Source: Mucor racemosus (Eukaryota > Mucoromycota > Mucoromycetes > Mucorales > Mucoraceae). Taken from it: DNA of 64,000 bases. A program made the translations under genes and the position numbers. The notes under the pieces were generated by a model. The model did no database searches, was not told where the DNA came from, and was given only the letters and a program-made list of their open reading frames with translations. The stretch's first letter is position 1. Each line of letters starts with the position of its first letter. The DNA lies in NCBI GenBank assembly GCA_027405735.1, contig JAPEHQ010000007.1, forward strand, positions 1,389,001-1,453,000, read 5' to 3'. Below, piece by piece: positions 43,045-54,944 of the stretch.

Positions 43045-45222
43045 TCAGCGTTTTTTATTTCCACCTAATGCAACACTTTTTGGTATATAAAGACTTTGGA
43101 AAAAACTAAAAATTGCTAGAGATCCAATTATATAATAAACCAAATGTCTATCAAGTGGAAACTTGTTTCCATCCTTGATTGACATTGACCATAAAGTGCC
43201 GCCGAATGTAGGACCTATTATGCGTATATATTAGATTAAATGATACTATTTTATGTTTGTCTTTATATACATTACCTAATGCTCGAACAAGGGATAAGGC
43301 TGATTGACAAATACTAATATTACATGTTAGTGTCCATTGATTTTAAATTGAAAATTCGACATTTTCTTACCCATTGACGGTGCCCAAAATTTCTGGAGCA
43401 GCAGATGTGCTCACCTATTTAGTAAGGATGGTTAGATCAAGCAACAAAATCCGTCAACTAAATATTACCATAATTCCTAATCCTGTAAAAGCCAAAGAAC
43501 ATCCAATGTATCGTACCAACAATAAAACCAAATAAGCGCATCTAAATGTCCAATTTTCACTTGCATTAACACTACTCAACTGTCCGTTGGATGCAATCCA
43601 TTCTCTCAATGTATCCAATTCAGGAAATAAGAAATATACTGGTATAAACATAAGAAAAGAAGCCCTACAAAGCACCAATGTTGAGTAATGTTTGGTCAGT
43701 CTAGGATAAATGCCAAATTGGAATACAAGTTGGATTAAACCAAAAAATGATAGAACTTTTGCGAAATCAGTTCTTGTGATACCAAGACCACCAGCAAGAA
43801 CAGGAGCAACGAAATACAATGGTAATACTTCGTCAAAAATCATAGCATGAAAGCCAAATACTCTGTAAATTGCATAAGTGTTCTGTAATTCTCCCAGATA
43901 CAAATCCTACTTACGAATAACCGATAATGATAATAATTGAAGTTTGAGTAATAAGACGCATTGAACCACTTTTTGGCATAATTCTTTTAGCCATGGATTC
44001 CTCCATTGTGTTGTTGGTTAAAAGAGCAGTGCGTTCATCTACTTGATTTTCTGTTTTCCATTTCCTGTTGGCTAACACTTTTGTATTTGATTCTTTCAAA
44101 TAGAAATAACCAACGACAAATCCAATCAAGGAACCACAAGAAGATACAAAACAAGGTAAAAAGTAAGGATACTTTTTAAAGAAGTCGGAATCACCAAATA
44201 TGTCCGGAAATTGTTCTACAGGTTTAGCGAGATAGCCACCTAATGCTGGACCAGCTGTTTAGAAAGAAAAAAAAAGAGTAAATAATATGACCAGAAAGAA
44301 ACATAGAGAGAACACATTACCAATCATGCCTGCACCCCAACAGAACCCAAAAATTGAAAATGCTTTTGCTTTATTTGTATTATCAGTGATTTCACTGACC
44401 ATACTACGTGCGACACCCGAGTTACCATTCATAATACCGCATAAAGCTCTAGCTCCAATTGCCCACCATAAATTCTTACTTAAACCAAATAAACAAGAAG
44501 AAATAGTGTTTCCAATTAAACCTGTCAATAAAACAGGTCTTCTACCATATCGATCTGATACTCTACCCCACATAATCGCAGTACAAAATTGCGCAATAAA
44601 GAAAACGGATGCTGCGACAGTGGAATGTATGTTAATTAATTTAGGTCTAATGTATGATTTGCAAATATTCAAACTTACTAATCAATCCTGCATAAGATCC
44701 AATTTCTTTTTCATCATCGGACAAATGAAAGTCTTTAATCTATACAAATATGAACTTTTTTTTTTAGTTTATGCTTAAAAATAGCTTTATATTCGGTTTT
44801 ACCATAAAATAGATGAATGGAAATAAAATGGTTGATGTAAGCGGTTCGCTGAGTAACAAGATTGAAATGACAAGCATTTGCACTTTTGGTAGAGGTGTAG
44901 CCTGCTCATCATGGCAACCATCATATGAGTCTTGATCAAATGAGTCATTATCACTAAATGAATAACCTTCAATGTCTGGTTGTTTCAATGAAGATACATT
45001 TGTATGATGCGATCCTCTTCTGTCTATTATTTTTGGAATGGCGATAATGGGAGTTGTGTATCCCGTCGGATTAAAGTTGCTTAAATTAGAACTAATTGAC
45101 TGATTGGTAATATTAGTACCACAATTGTTATTGTTTAAATTGTGGATATCATCATCTTGTTCATATAAATAACTAGATATGCTATCAGTATAGCTTTTTG
45201 ATAAAGTATCCTGAGGGTTCAT
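43045..45222 (-). CDS. Major facilitator superfamily transporter (ZIFL/YCR023C-like)
   Basis: About eight exons. The cytoplasmic N-terminus of about 115 residues is Ser/Asn-rich and acidic, followed by TM1 at LVISILLLSEPLTSTILFPF. The MFS signature between TM2 and TM3 is clear: WGRVSDRYGRRPVLLTGLIG. A second motif is ARALCGIMNGNSGVARSMVSE. A charged central loop (ESNTKVLANRKWK...) separates the two six-helix halves; the second half includes VFGFHAMIFDEVLPLYF and ends GGNKKR. The PLPKVQ start and LFGLSKN motif are typical of the fungal and plant ZIFL-type family, whose members export zinc, potassium or organic compounds at vacuolar or plasma membranes. The substrate cannot be read from sequence. 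The last four introns fall at 43902-43915, 43468-43410, 43375-43315 and 43278-43215 approximately. Confidence 0.85.
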
Positions 45223-45252
45223 TTTTTTTCTGTACAGTCAATTAATAAAACA

Positions 45253-45548
45253 GAAAAAAAAAAAAAAAAAAATAGAAAGGAAAGGAGAAGAAAAAAAAAA
45301 AAGGAGAAGACAAGATTCATTCTATATAAGCACATCACATCCCACAAATGCTACAGCAAAGCTTTATATTGGTAAGATTGAGTCATAAACACACGCTGTC
45401 GTATTGTTTAAAAGGGAAAAGAGTGAACTTTAAAATAGATAAAGATTTAGTATTCATTCCTAATCTCCTGTTGCATTAAATTTTAAAAATAGAATAATTT
45501 ATTATATTATGCGTGTGCGTATCATTAAATTAATATTGTAATCCTCAT
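45253..45548. other. MFS promoter and Ecm33 3' flank, with A-rich tracts
   Basis: Purine-rich DNA with A tracts at about 45253-45271 and 45290-45302 lies just upstream of the transporter start, followed by the 3' flank of the wall-protein gene. The genes run in tandem on the minus strand. No other feature is seen. Confidence 0.5.
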
Positions 45549-46951
45549 TCAGATGAAGGTATAAATCATAGACATGGCCATGGCAAATAATCCACCATTT
45601 ACTGCTAATTTGGTTCCGCTTGATTGCATGCTTCCTCCAGATACATTACTATTACCACTACTAGATCCACCGCTGCTGCTACCGCCACCTACGACTTTAT
45701 TAGGTACTGAAGGATTCTGACCAACGGTTGGAACCATGTTTGACTCCTGCATGCTTGCTGTACAACTCCAAGTATCTCCCTTGACAATATTATCACCCTT
45801 GAGTTTACGTTCAATTTCGGAACATCCTAATTGAGAGGAAGAAGTTTGAAGACGCATACCACCACGAACATCTTGAAGCACAGGCAAGTTGTAAATATCA
45901 AATCCTCCGGCCAAATCAACAGTGCCATGGATTTCAGCTAATTTAGGGAATCCATCAATGGAGGTTAATTGGGTATTGTTACCAATGGATAAAGCACCAT
46001 CAATTCGGTATAAATTCTTGAATGAGGTTTCTGTTAATTTGTTGTTATTGGCAATGGTCATAGTGCCACCGATAAGTTCAACTTTATCCAAGTTGAGTAC
46101 AGTCATTTCATTTTCATGGAATGAGATGTCGGATCTAATGTCTTTTAATGCTGGCATATCAATTTGAGCTAAATTTAGGAAAGTTGCCACTTTGATGGAA
46201 GCCAATTCATTTGCCTTGAAAAAAAAAAAAAAAAGTCAGTAAACGATACAACTCAAACAACACAAAGAAAACTCACCTCAAATTTCAAGAGCTCGTTATT
46301 ACCAAATACAAGCATATCACCAGTAACCTCTTTAACTGAATTGAAATCAAACGTTTTCATATGCTTATTACTCAATAATGTGAATGAATCAATGGTTTCG
46401 GGCTTAAATCCATCAATTTTAGGAGCACGAGTATCTTCAATGCGCATAGTATTTACTTTGGTTAGGCCAGCAGGGAAATTAATGACTTCCAATGCAGGTA
46501 ATACAATCATTGAAAATGTATTTGCTTCAGTTAACTTGGGGAATTCAACCTTATTCAGAATGGTATGGTTTTCAATCTTGATGGCACCATCAACCTTTTG
46601 TAATTCAGGGGCACTGAATGTCTGAAGATCAACATTACCATTTAATAATAAATCACCGATTAATTGCTCAACACCTTCCATCCTGAGCTGAGCAACTGCT
46701 ATGTGATCAATGTCAATGGTACCCTTAAATATTTTACAGGTCCTAATGGAATCTAAATCAGCTTGAGACATGATCTTGATGTTCTTTTCACAGCCAGCGT
46801 CCAGCTTGGCATCGTTAGTAGAAACGGCAGCTATTAATGCATGGTTACACATAGTTTGAACGAATCACGGATGTAACTTACATTCTTCAGCACCTAAAAC
46901 TGCAGTACAAAGGGTAGCCAATACAATAGTTGTTAATGAGAAACGAGCCAT
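45549..46951 (-). CDS. ECM33: Ecm33/Sps2-like GPI-anchored cell-wall protein, 429 aa
   Basis: Exons 46951-46882, 46830-46277 and 46214-45549. The signal peptide is MARFSLTTIVLATLCTAVLG. The body consists of receptor-L-domain type leucine-rich repeats (IKIENHTILNKVEFPKL, LSIGNNTQLTSIDGFPKL and similar), with N-glycosylation sites such as NHT and NNT. Conserved cysteines occur early (AGCEKN, RTCKIF) and late (LGCSEI, WSCTA). A Ser/Gly-rich spacer (GGGSSSGGSSSGNSN) leads to a GPI-attachment-like SSGTKLAVNGG and a hydrophobic tail. Ecm33 proteins are needed for wall integrity and apical organisation in yeasts. The first intron uses GTAAGT with an acceptor ATTAATAG; the alternative downstream ATG at 46852 lacks the signal peptide, so the start at 46951 is preferred. 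Confidence 0.92.
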
Positions 46952-47270
46952 TATAAAATAATAATAATAATAATAATAATGAAGAACGACACTTTTCAAT
47001 TCTCCTCACTTTTTATACTGTATTGTTGAATGTACATTTTGTTCATATTGAAATGAAAAGAATGGTATTTATTATTGGATCAAATTACAACATTTTACCC
47101 ACGTGTATTTGTATTTTTCATATTATCACAAGGTTAGGTGAGGAAAGAAAAAGAAAAAAAAAAAGTGGAAACACTTTATTTCAAATGTATGATGCTTGTG
47201 AATTGACGATGATGGTTCTTGGGTAACAAAGACAAGGAGTGTTTGGAGTGAGAGAAAGAGAGAGAAAAGA

Positions 47271-47278
47271 TATATAAA
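47271..47278 (+). promoter_or_regulatory. TATA box of the 47351 gene
   Basis: TATATAAA lies 73-80 bp before the ATG at 47351 and is followed by a pyrimidine-rich tract (about 47285-47325) and an (AC)n run up to the start, a typical fungal promoter layout. Confidence 0.55.
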
Positions 47279-47350
47279 TCACGGCTCCTTTTTCGTTTTC
47301 TTTCTTTTTCTTTTTCTCTCTTTTTTACACACACACACACACAACCAAAT

Positions 47351-47626
47351 ATGCTCAATAATAACAATAACATGGTCGCATTTTTAAACTTGACCTGTGG
47401 TAATCACCAGGATCATCATCAAGACCACCAAAATGAACCAAATTCTACTCATGATTTAGCAGAAATGATGATTTATGCATTTGTTGATGATGCACCTTCT
47501 GTTGCTGACTTGTTGTGGTCCAAACAACAACTTAATCAAGGTGAATTTCTTAAGCTTACTGATGAACAAGAATGGTCTCAATTGCCTATAGTTGATTATT
47601 CAACTCATGAACCATATTTTCTTTAA
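47351..47626 (+). CDS. Small orphan protein, 91 aa
   Basis: An intronless ORF with a good promoter and 3' AATAAT-rich end. The protein is acidic: Asn/His-rich start (NLTCGNHQDHHQDHQNEPN), then a region with mixed hydrophobic and acidic residues (LAEMMIYAFVDDAPSVADLL), ending DYSTHEPYFL. No domain is recognised. Codon balance and placement between genes support a real gene. It could also be the 5' exon of something longer, but no donor site is evident before the stop. Confidence 0.55.
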   Translation: MLNNNNNMVAFLNLTCGNHQDHHQDHQNEPNSTHDLAEMMIYAFVDDAPSVADLLWSKQQLNQGEFLKLTDEQEWSQLPIVDYSTHEPYFL

Positions 47627-49059
47627 GATTATCTATGTGTATGATTAAATAATAATAAAAAATTCCTTTTTTTGTGTGTGCTATGTATATAATATGGTTT
47701 TTCGGAACATTTCATAAATCGATACATTTGACTCAGGACATATATGAGAAGTATATGACGAGAATATGATACCAAGGTAAATTGAATATGAATCTATACA
47801 AGTTAACTTGAAAAGTGATGAAACATTTATTCGCTATGTTTTTATCTACATTGCAATCTATACAAAAAATAAATTGAAAGCTGTTGGAAAATAGGTGCCA
47901 TCAAGCTGGTTGTATTAGGGATAATTAAGCATTCAAATGAAATCAACATAATGATTAAATATAGAGGCGAAACATACGACAGCTATATTCCTTATCATCA
48001 ATTAATAAGTGATAATGTTTTTATAACAAAAGAAGGTTAACTTGATGAAATAAAGGTCAACGAGCCTTCCTTGGATCAAATAGCTCTCTCATTTCCTTAT
48101 CTGCCCACGATGAGGGTCCTTGAACACAAGACACATGGCCACCAAAATGGTAAACGGAGTTCCTGGAATTAGTACCAGTCTTCCCCTGGAATTGCCACGT
48201 ATTCAAGCAGCGGCTTTACCGTTTTATTCTCGATCCAGAATCGCACATATCAGTTTCACCAATAAAGGTTTAGAATTGAGAGGTATTCGTGGCTTTAAGC
48301 CAGAGGTGTATAAAAAGCTGATATCATTATTACATATACATGCTAAAATTCCTGACACTATACCGATGTTCAAAAAATTAGATCAGCAAATTGGAGGATT
48401 CAATGGAGATGAAAAAGCTGATGAAAGTTTGTGCATTAATGGTATTTTGATCCAAATTGTATTTAAAGTATATATCGCATTTACATAACACTTCTCATTT
48501 TTTTTTTGCGAAAATGAAACCCATGTACTCAGACCTATGTCCATGTAGAGTGGTATCTTACTTGGATCAGTATCCATAAATATTATATTTAAACCTATAA
48601 TTGTCTTCAATAAAAATGCGCGGCAATAACCTATAGGTGCACTTTGGCGGTGATTTTCTCGATGCACAGTAAGCTTTGGGAGTTGTCTTTTGAGATCAGC
48701 GTATTAAAGATGTGTCCCTATCCTTACGTAAAGTTGGAAGTTACTAGAATCGAAGCTCGATGAGATAGAGTTCTTGTTGTAGATTTTTCATGGTTGTAAA
48801 AAGTAGGTTTCCGATGGTTTTTAAATGTTTTTTCGAATGTTTTGCCCAATATTGAGTCAAAGTATATAAAATCTTTAAAGAATATGTATCTTCTCCCTAT
48901 AAACTATTAATATCTCTTGGAAAATTAAAATATTAAAACCAGAATATACGTACACTGGCCAAACATTGACCAAGGTTGACCTAAAATTGATTATTAAAAA
49001 TTGAGCACCTAAATTGAGGAATTAATTTTTTGTAATACCAAAATAGATCCAACTCTAAG
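47627..49059. other. Intergenic region with a coding-like patch at 48120-48488
   Basis: Most of this region is AT-rich without signals. A plus-strand ORF at 48120-48488 (122 aa) has higher GC and a plausible segment (LPLELPRIQAAALPFYSRSR, then GLELRGIRGFKPEVYKKL), but I recognise no family and it has no clear promoter. The last third degenerates into AT-rich sequence, suggesting a truncated copy. DNA at about 48700-48900 resembles part of 18690-18850 inverted. The R repeat starts near 49060. Confidence 0.4.
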
Positions 49060-50160
49060 CTACTCTGTATTTTTTGTTTTACCAAAAAATATTGATTTTT
49101 TGTCGAGATAATCAAAATAGTAACTCACAGTACAGCTTAAAACCTATTATAACGGTGTTCCAAAATTTATTTTAAAAAATGGACGAAAAATGATTAAAAC
49201 AACAAAATCGTTTAAATGCTCCTGAACTGCAAAGTAAGTTGAACTAGAGTTTTAAATAGTTCTTGTACAGTTTTTAATTTTGCATCCATCTAAATAAAAA
49301 TCAAAAAAACATTCCACATTAAATTTTGTGTAAAATGCAATTGAAATTTTTAAGGTTTTTTGAAGATACACATCACTTTTGATAAATATATATAACATAA
49401 GACTGTTGGAAATAGTGCGCAAAAACATTATCTATCGACCAAGCTATTGTACAATCTTCTAGCTGCATTTTTCGTAGAGAAAACGACATTTTGTCCAAAT
49501 TTTTTCAGATTCAGAATTTTGGACGAGGGTATACAAGGGGAAAATGGAAGCTAGGGATGAAGGTAACTTTTTGTACACATTTTTAAGGATATCTCCAGGA
49601 AAAATCAATATTTTGAAGAAAACTAAATTGGATCTGAGAGAGCTCAATGAGCTGGATGAAATGCATGTAGAAAACATACCACTCAATTTAACCAATATTT
49701 TGAAATCTACTATAGAAATGCCAAAAAAAATGAAAAAGAAATAAAAGTGCTCAGAATTTTTTTATATTACAATATGTTATAGAGTACTTCAAAACAAGTA
49801 AGTTTTATTATTGAAAAGTGTTAGCATAGCTTAATTGTTTCTAGAGATATGAAGCTTCAAAGTTTTCAATCCACTAGCAGTGAAATACGCGTAAACAATC
49901 TGAAACATTAGCATTGAAAAATTAATACCACCTGTAAAAAATAGGATATTTCTGGATACTTGTTTTTGGATTAAAGGTGAGTATCTCTGGTACATTGGCA
50001 TATAATTTTTTCTTCGTGTTATTTAGTGGAAAAAAAAGCAGAGTAGGGATGAAAAATAAGACCCAGTTTTCAAGGAAAAAGCAGTGAATTTTACGCGTTT
50101 TTGAGTCTTTTGTGAGATATAAAATAAATTTAGGAATAGCTAGCATAACGCGATTAATTC
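49060..50160 (+). repeat. R repeat, copy 2
   Basis: Shares about 1.1 kb with 55200-56330 and inverted 9060-10210, starting near ctactctgtattttttgttt. It lacks the roughly 250 bp that join R to the family-2 LTR in the other copies. Its right limit fades near 50160, after which weak similarity to 56330-56450 persists. Confidence 0.8.
49544..49744 (+). CDS. R-family ORF core, 66 aa, copy 2
   Basis: Reads MEARDEGNFLYTFLRISPGK..., LDLRELNELDEMHVENIPLN and IEMPKKMKKK. It is the same frame and length as the 55705-55905 copy with a handful of substitutions. The frame upstream of the Met is broken. Function unknown; possibly never translated. Confidence 0.3.
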   Translation: MEARDEGNFLYTFLRISPGKINILKKTKLDLRELNELDEMHVENIPLNLTNILKSTIEMPKKMKKK

Positions 50161-50631
50161 AGGTCTGTTTAGTAGTGTTTAAAGTATATCCTAAAAAATG
50201 TTTATTATGAGGTTAGTTATAGAAAAAAGGCATACTCTGATTTTGAAAATTGAAACTATGTAATTTTTTTTGAAAATTCAAATCTAATATTAGAATTCGT
50301 TTTGACTTATCGAGTGTAGTTTCTTCTTGTCCTACAGCGAGTCAAAATAGGTTGTAAAGGACAGAAGAACAAACAAAATAAATTGTAATTTGTTTTATTG
50401 ATTAATTAGTAAGAAAAATAATTACAAAAATATCATATAGTGTGCTTGTTTAGCTTCTACATAGAATAAATCTAAAAATCAATTTTTATTATACAGTATA
50501 TACTGTATTCAACAGATATTTTTTTCTTGTGGAGATGGAACGAGATCTGGTATTTTCCACATTGATGACCGTACCTTTTATAGATTATAAAATTTTTGTT
50601 ATTATATATATACATATATACTCAATAAATG
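50161..50631. other. Unique AT-rich spacer ending in (TA)n
   Basis: No gene is seen. A (TA)n-rich run at about 50608-50630 marks the left breakpoint of the inverted segment that begins at 50632. Confidence 0.5.
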
Positions 50632-51590
50632 GCTTTAATTCTTCTATCATAATTTTACGTTTTTGTTCAGATCCATAAGGATTTTCATTTGGTTTATAAG
50701 GATTGGGTTCGATCTTGGGTATTTTTTGCATCCACAGATTTGGGTGCATTCCTTGGTTAAGATTACGACACAGTTTGATATGTTAAGTTCTACATTGCTG
50801 TGTATTATGTTATGAAGCTCCGTTTATACAAGAATGTGGAACTAGTGTGTGTCACCTAGACTTGATTGGATATATGTATATATATAAATAGACTCCTTTA
50901 AACAGGTCATATAATTAGAGAATGTGAATATAAAAGAAGATAGTTCGATCTTATAATAAAGTTCTTTAGTTTTAGTGTGCTCTTTCATTTTATAACAGTT
51001 TTCCTTTATTTTTATTAAATGATTTAGTACATATTTTAGCTTTGAGATTGATATAATCTCCTGGCGTAACAGTATTTCATAACCAACACAATCTGACCAG
51101 CAATCTGCTGCAATATTACCTAGCGTAATACCAACTTTATACAATAAATCCATTCCAAATACGCAATGGACATCATCAAATAAATCAAAAACTTCAAATT
51201 TTAAATTTTAAATACACAGCTTTAAAACCATAATTAATTGTAATAAGCTCTTCTTCAATTTGACCTTTACGATCTACTACACTGTTATTTTGTGTTAATT
51301 TAATAATACCATTTTTATTGAAAATATTTAAATTTAAAAAAGAAACTAATTGTGGTGAAATTGCACTAAATGTGGAGCAACCAGTATCCAACAAAAACCA
51401 AGTGTTGTTGACCTTGATACCAACATTTATTTCTAAAATAACAAGTAAATAAAGAAGACCATTAATATTCATATTATTATTAGGCATCTTCCTAAAATAA
51501 TCATTATCAAACTGCTTACATTCGCTATCAGTAATCAGTATCCATCTTGGATACTTCTTTTTTAACCTTCTTTTTTGGTTCAATGCGATG
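50632..51590 (-). pseudogene. Inverted 5' part of a family-2 retroelement (protease and pre-RT linker)
   Basis: The minus strand encodes pre-RT residues ending ...EELKPFIE at the left breakpoint (50632-50723). After an LTR-like insertion (50724-51071) it continues with the protease region: WFLLDTGCSTFSAISPQL and DSECKQFDNDYFRKMPNNNM (51194-51583). It is collinear with 12545-13150 of the other remnant. The continuation (DANTSIS...) is found at 52840 in the opposite orientation. Frameshifts make it inactive. Confidence 0.85.
50724..51071 (-). repeat. 348-bp family-3 solo-LTR-like insertion, TSD GTATT
   Basis: It interrupts the pre-RT/protease pseudogene between GTATT (50719-50723) and GTATT (51072-51076); the other remnant (12617-12640) is uninterrupted here. 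On the minus strand it begins TGTTACGCCAGGAG, a common LTR start. The opposite end is A-rich (GGATGCAAAA), so the terminal CA is not exact. The first 115 bp recur in the palindrome at 15595-15770. Confidence 0.7.
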
Positions 51591-51604
51591 AGTATTGGTA
51601 TAAA

Positions 51605-52284
51605 ATCTAGCGCAATAATTATAAAGTAAGACTATATTATCATCAAATAAACTATCACATAATATTAACATGTATAAAGATTTACAGTAATAAGCTTGAA
51701 TCAAGTGGATACAGCATCCTAAATTCTTGAAAAAGTTCTCAAGTATTATAAAATCTCTTATTTTTAAGACTTACAAGGCTTATAAGCGGAATATTAATTT
51801 CGAAAATTATTTCTGTCCAGATCATCAATTTTGACATTTTCAATTTTTTTTTTCTGATTTTGCAAATTTAGGGTTAGTTATACTACCAATTACAAAAACA
51901 AAAATTATACACATATACAAAATTTAGCGCTCTATTTGTTCAGTAAAAAATAACAAACCTTTTTATTGTAAAATATTACATGAAAATCCTTTAACCAAAA
52001 ATCCGTTTTTGGGGCAAAAGTACAAAGTTTCATTACTTAACATTTAATATTAAGCTTTTATAAGATGTGTATTAGCTATTGCTACAATTGTCTCTCACAA
52101 TGTAGTATATTTAAACGTCAATTTTGGTATCAAAATTTGATTTTTCTGTTTTTTGATGAAAATCATGAGTGTGAGTAAGGATAAAATGAGTCCCAAAAAT
52201 GTCCGCTACAAAAACTGAATTTTCAGACCGTACATGGTTAAATATAAAAAAAGTAAAAAAAAAGAACGCTTTTTTATTTAAAAC
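51605..52284 (+). repeat. S repeat module, copy 4 (short)
   Basis: Starts at ctagcgcaataatt beside the protease remnant, as in copy 1, and is truncated after 680 bp (...ttttatttaaaac) where the family-2 LTR begins at 52285. In the sense of the element this places S between 5' LTR and protease, the position of a leader or gag. Confidence 0.85.
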
Positions 52285-52820
52285 TGTCGTATATTTTCAG
52301 ATTTGATAAATAATACTTAAAAAAGAATACAATTAAAAGAGAATGAGTAATGAGTCAGTTCTTCAACCGTATAATAAAAACAAAATGTCGTTTCTTTAGA
52401 TATAAAAGTATGGTCTTTTATTTTGATTTGGCATTGTGACCCTGAGTTGTAATTTAAGGCACTATTGAACCATTATTAGATCTGTTTGATAGTAGTAGTA
52501 ATCTATGGATTGAAATGGATCAATCATAATTTAACCGTTTTTGCAGAGCTTGTGTGTTTGTCCTGTTCCAATGCTGCGCTAAATATGCTTGGATATTGAT
52601 TTGATAGCTACATGATTGGTTAACCGCTTGGATGAAATAATATTGTGTCATAATTGAGGTCCAAGTGTTCTTGGTAATTACTGAATTAAACTTGGTGCGC
52701 TAGGAGTTCCTTTATCCGTTATCAAGACTTTGTACTTCAATACATGTCGTAGTCAATAAATTGTAAGATGAATTGATATTGTAGAAGGTAATAACGTATG
52801 CTACTAGGTGAAATACAACA
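52285..52820 (-). repeat. Family-2 LTR (5' LTR of the element, now inverted)
   Basis: 536 bp, ends TGTCGTATATTTTC and ...ATTTTACAACA-type (tacaaca at 52814-52820) on the plus strand. It is inverted relative to the LTR at 54406-54944 although both flank the same element, because it lies in the inverted segment. It is followed by a (TA)n run at 52821-52839. Confidence 0.85.
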
Positions 52821-52839
52821 GTATATATATATATATGTA

Positions 52840-54405
52840 TGATGCAAATACTAATATTAGTTCTGAAGCATCTTGTAATATTCCTGGTAGTAAAATTACA
52901 TTGCCCATAAAGAAAGATACTCCACTTGCGAATACATGTCGTAGACAATTTCCAATTGCTGAAGCATTGCGACCTATTATTTAAAAACAAGTTGAAAAAT
53001 GTCGATAAAATGGTGTGATTAAAGGAGCAAAGCCGAGTATACCTCATAAATCTCCAATTTTTACTGTAAAAAAGAAAAATAGTAATGATGAATACACAGG
53101 AAAAGAGCACCGTGTGGCAATTGGTTGTCTCTTGATAAATAATGCGTTGGATCCTGAAAAATTGAACGTTTTCCATTGCATTTGATAAGTGATTTGCATC
53201 GTAAGATGTCGAAGCATTTGCTCTATACTGTAATTGTCTTATCGCAATGTTTCCATGCATTTAAAATATCCAGATCGTCAAGACCGTACAGTATTTGACG
53301 TTCACTAATTATTAAGGGATTGACGTGGTTCTTCTCTCACTGCCCCTACGAATTGACAATGGTCTCATCGCACGCCCAAAAAATACTTTCTAATTTGTTT
53401 GCTAATATCAGTGATACTACCACTCACTTTATAGATGATGTCACTATACATACTGAAAATGACCTGAAAAGACATACAGAACTACTGGTTAAAATTGTTT
53501 TATTAGGTCGATTGACTAAAGCAAATTTACGTATAAATACTGAAAAATTACATATTGTGCAAAAGAGGATTTATATATTGAGTTTCTGCTTATTTAGCGA
53601 GGGTTTAGCATTAGATTCTCGAAAGGGTTTAAATGTTTTGGATTGGAGACCTGCAGTTAAAAGTAGCCGTGAATTGAGTTCTTCACGTTTAGGATTGATT
53701 AACTTTTTTCGTTCCAATTTGCCACGCTTGTCAATGTTGACAGCACCACTACTAGATAAATTGAGAAATGCGCCTGATATTACTAAAGTATGGACACTAG
53801 AAAATACTAAATTAATGAAGAAGCAATTGTAAGAATTATTAGTCAGCTCAGCAATATTGAGTGTGCCTAACCTACATTATCCATTCTGTGTTGTTACAGA
53901 TAGTTCTGCCTATGCAATTGGGGCTGCAATATATCAAGTTATTGGTAATAAAATAAAATATCTTGGTTTTACTGCACGCAGTTTGAGACTATCAGGGCAA
54001 AGATGGGGAAGTTGGGAAGTTCCAAGCAATAACAATTAACTGCAGTTGTCTATGCATTTAAAAAGTTACGTCAATGGTTGTATGGAAGACCATTCCATCT
54101 GTTCGTGGATAATTATGGTCTTTTATTTCTACATTCGCAACTAAATCAGATCGAATTGTTGAAAATTATTACGATACAATTTTGAAATGGATTTTGATAT
54201 TACCTTTTGTAGCGGTATTAACAATAATATCTTGGCTAATACCTTATTGCGTCTTTTCTGGCGATACAAATACAAGAATACGCTGGTGGAGAGTGGTGAT
54301 AAGAGTTTCATTAAAAATTATGTTAATGAAAAGAATTTATTTAAACAAGATGATATTGATACAAAGGTAAAAATGGAGAGAAAACATGTAGTAGACAACG
54401 CTGTA
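52840..54405 (+). pseudogene. 3' part of the family-2 retroelement (RT-RNase H)
   Basis: The plus strand starts at DANTSISSEAYCNIPGSK, exactly where the inverted piece at 50632 stops, and continues with RT (LSQCFHAFKI-like, then HFIDDVTIHTEND at 53320-53832, FIDD motif kept), the WRPAVKSSRELSSSRLGLIN thumb region, and RNase H (VVTDSSAYAIGAAIYQV at 53857-54039, then further fragments to 54486). Stops and frameshifts abound. As in the copy at 11123-13233, integrase is missing: the RNase H end leads within about 170 bp to the LTR. Confidence 0.87.
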
Positions 54406-54944
54406 TGTTGTATACCACCAAGTATCACCATTTATCCCCTACAGTATCAATACATCTTACAGTCTATTGACTACGACATGTATTGAAGTGCAAAGCCTTG
54501 AAATCGGATATAAAAAACTCCTAGCGGGCGTACTAAGTGGTGACTCCAGCAATTAGCAAAAGCAACGCTTGGATTTGAATTATGACACCATAATATCTCA
54601 TCCCAGTGGTTAATCAATCAAGTAGCTATCAGATCAGCATCCAAGTATATTTAGCGCAGCATTGAAACAAGAAGGCAACTCATAAGCTCTGCAAGCACGG
54701 TTAAATTTTGATTGATCCATTGCCATCCATAGGTTACTATCAAACATATCTAATAATTTAATAGTGCCTTAAATTACATCTCAGAATCTCAATGTCAAAT
54801 CAAAATAAAAGGCCATACTTTTATATCTAAATAAACGATATTTTGTTTTTATTATACAGTTGAAGAAATGATTCATTACTCATTCTTTTTTAATTGTATT
54901 CTTTTTCAAGTATTATTTATCAAACATGAAAATATAATAAGACA
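54406..54944 (+). repeat. Family-2 LTR (3' LTR)
   Basis: Starts TGTTGTATACCACC and ends near aataagaca; reverse complement of 10448-10982 with scattered changes. The DNA to its right (R repeat) equals the DNA beside the LTR at 10448, so the LTR+R junction was duplicated as a unit. Confidence 0.85.

Noticed and set aside
45922..46167. Plus-strand ORFs inside the Ecm33-like gene
   Set aside because: They are antisense shadows of the leucine-rich repeats of a gene with a signal peptide and GPI tail.
50840..51153. 103-aa minus ORF across 50842-51153
   Set aside because: It runs across the border of the LTR-like insertion and the decayed protease region, so it is a chance fusion frame.
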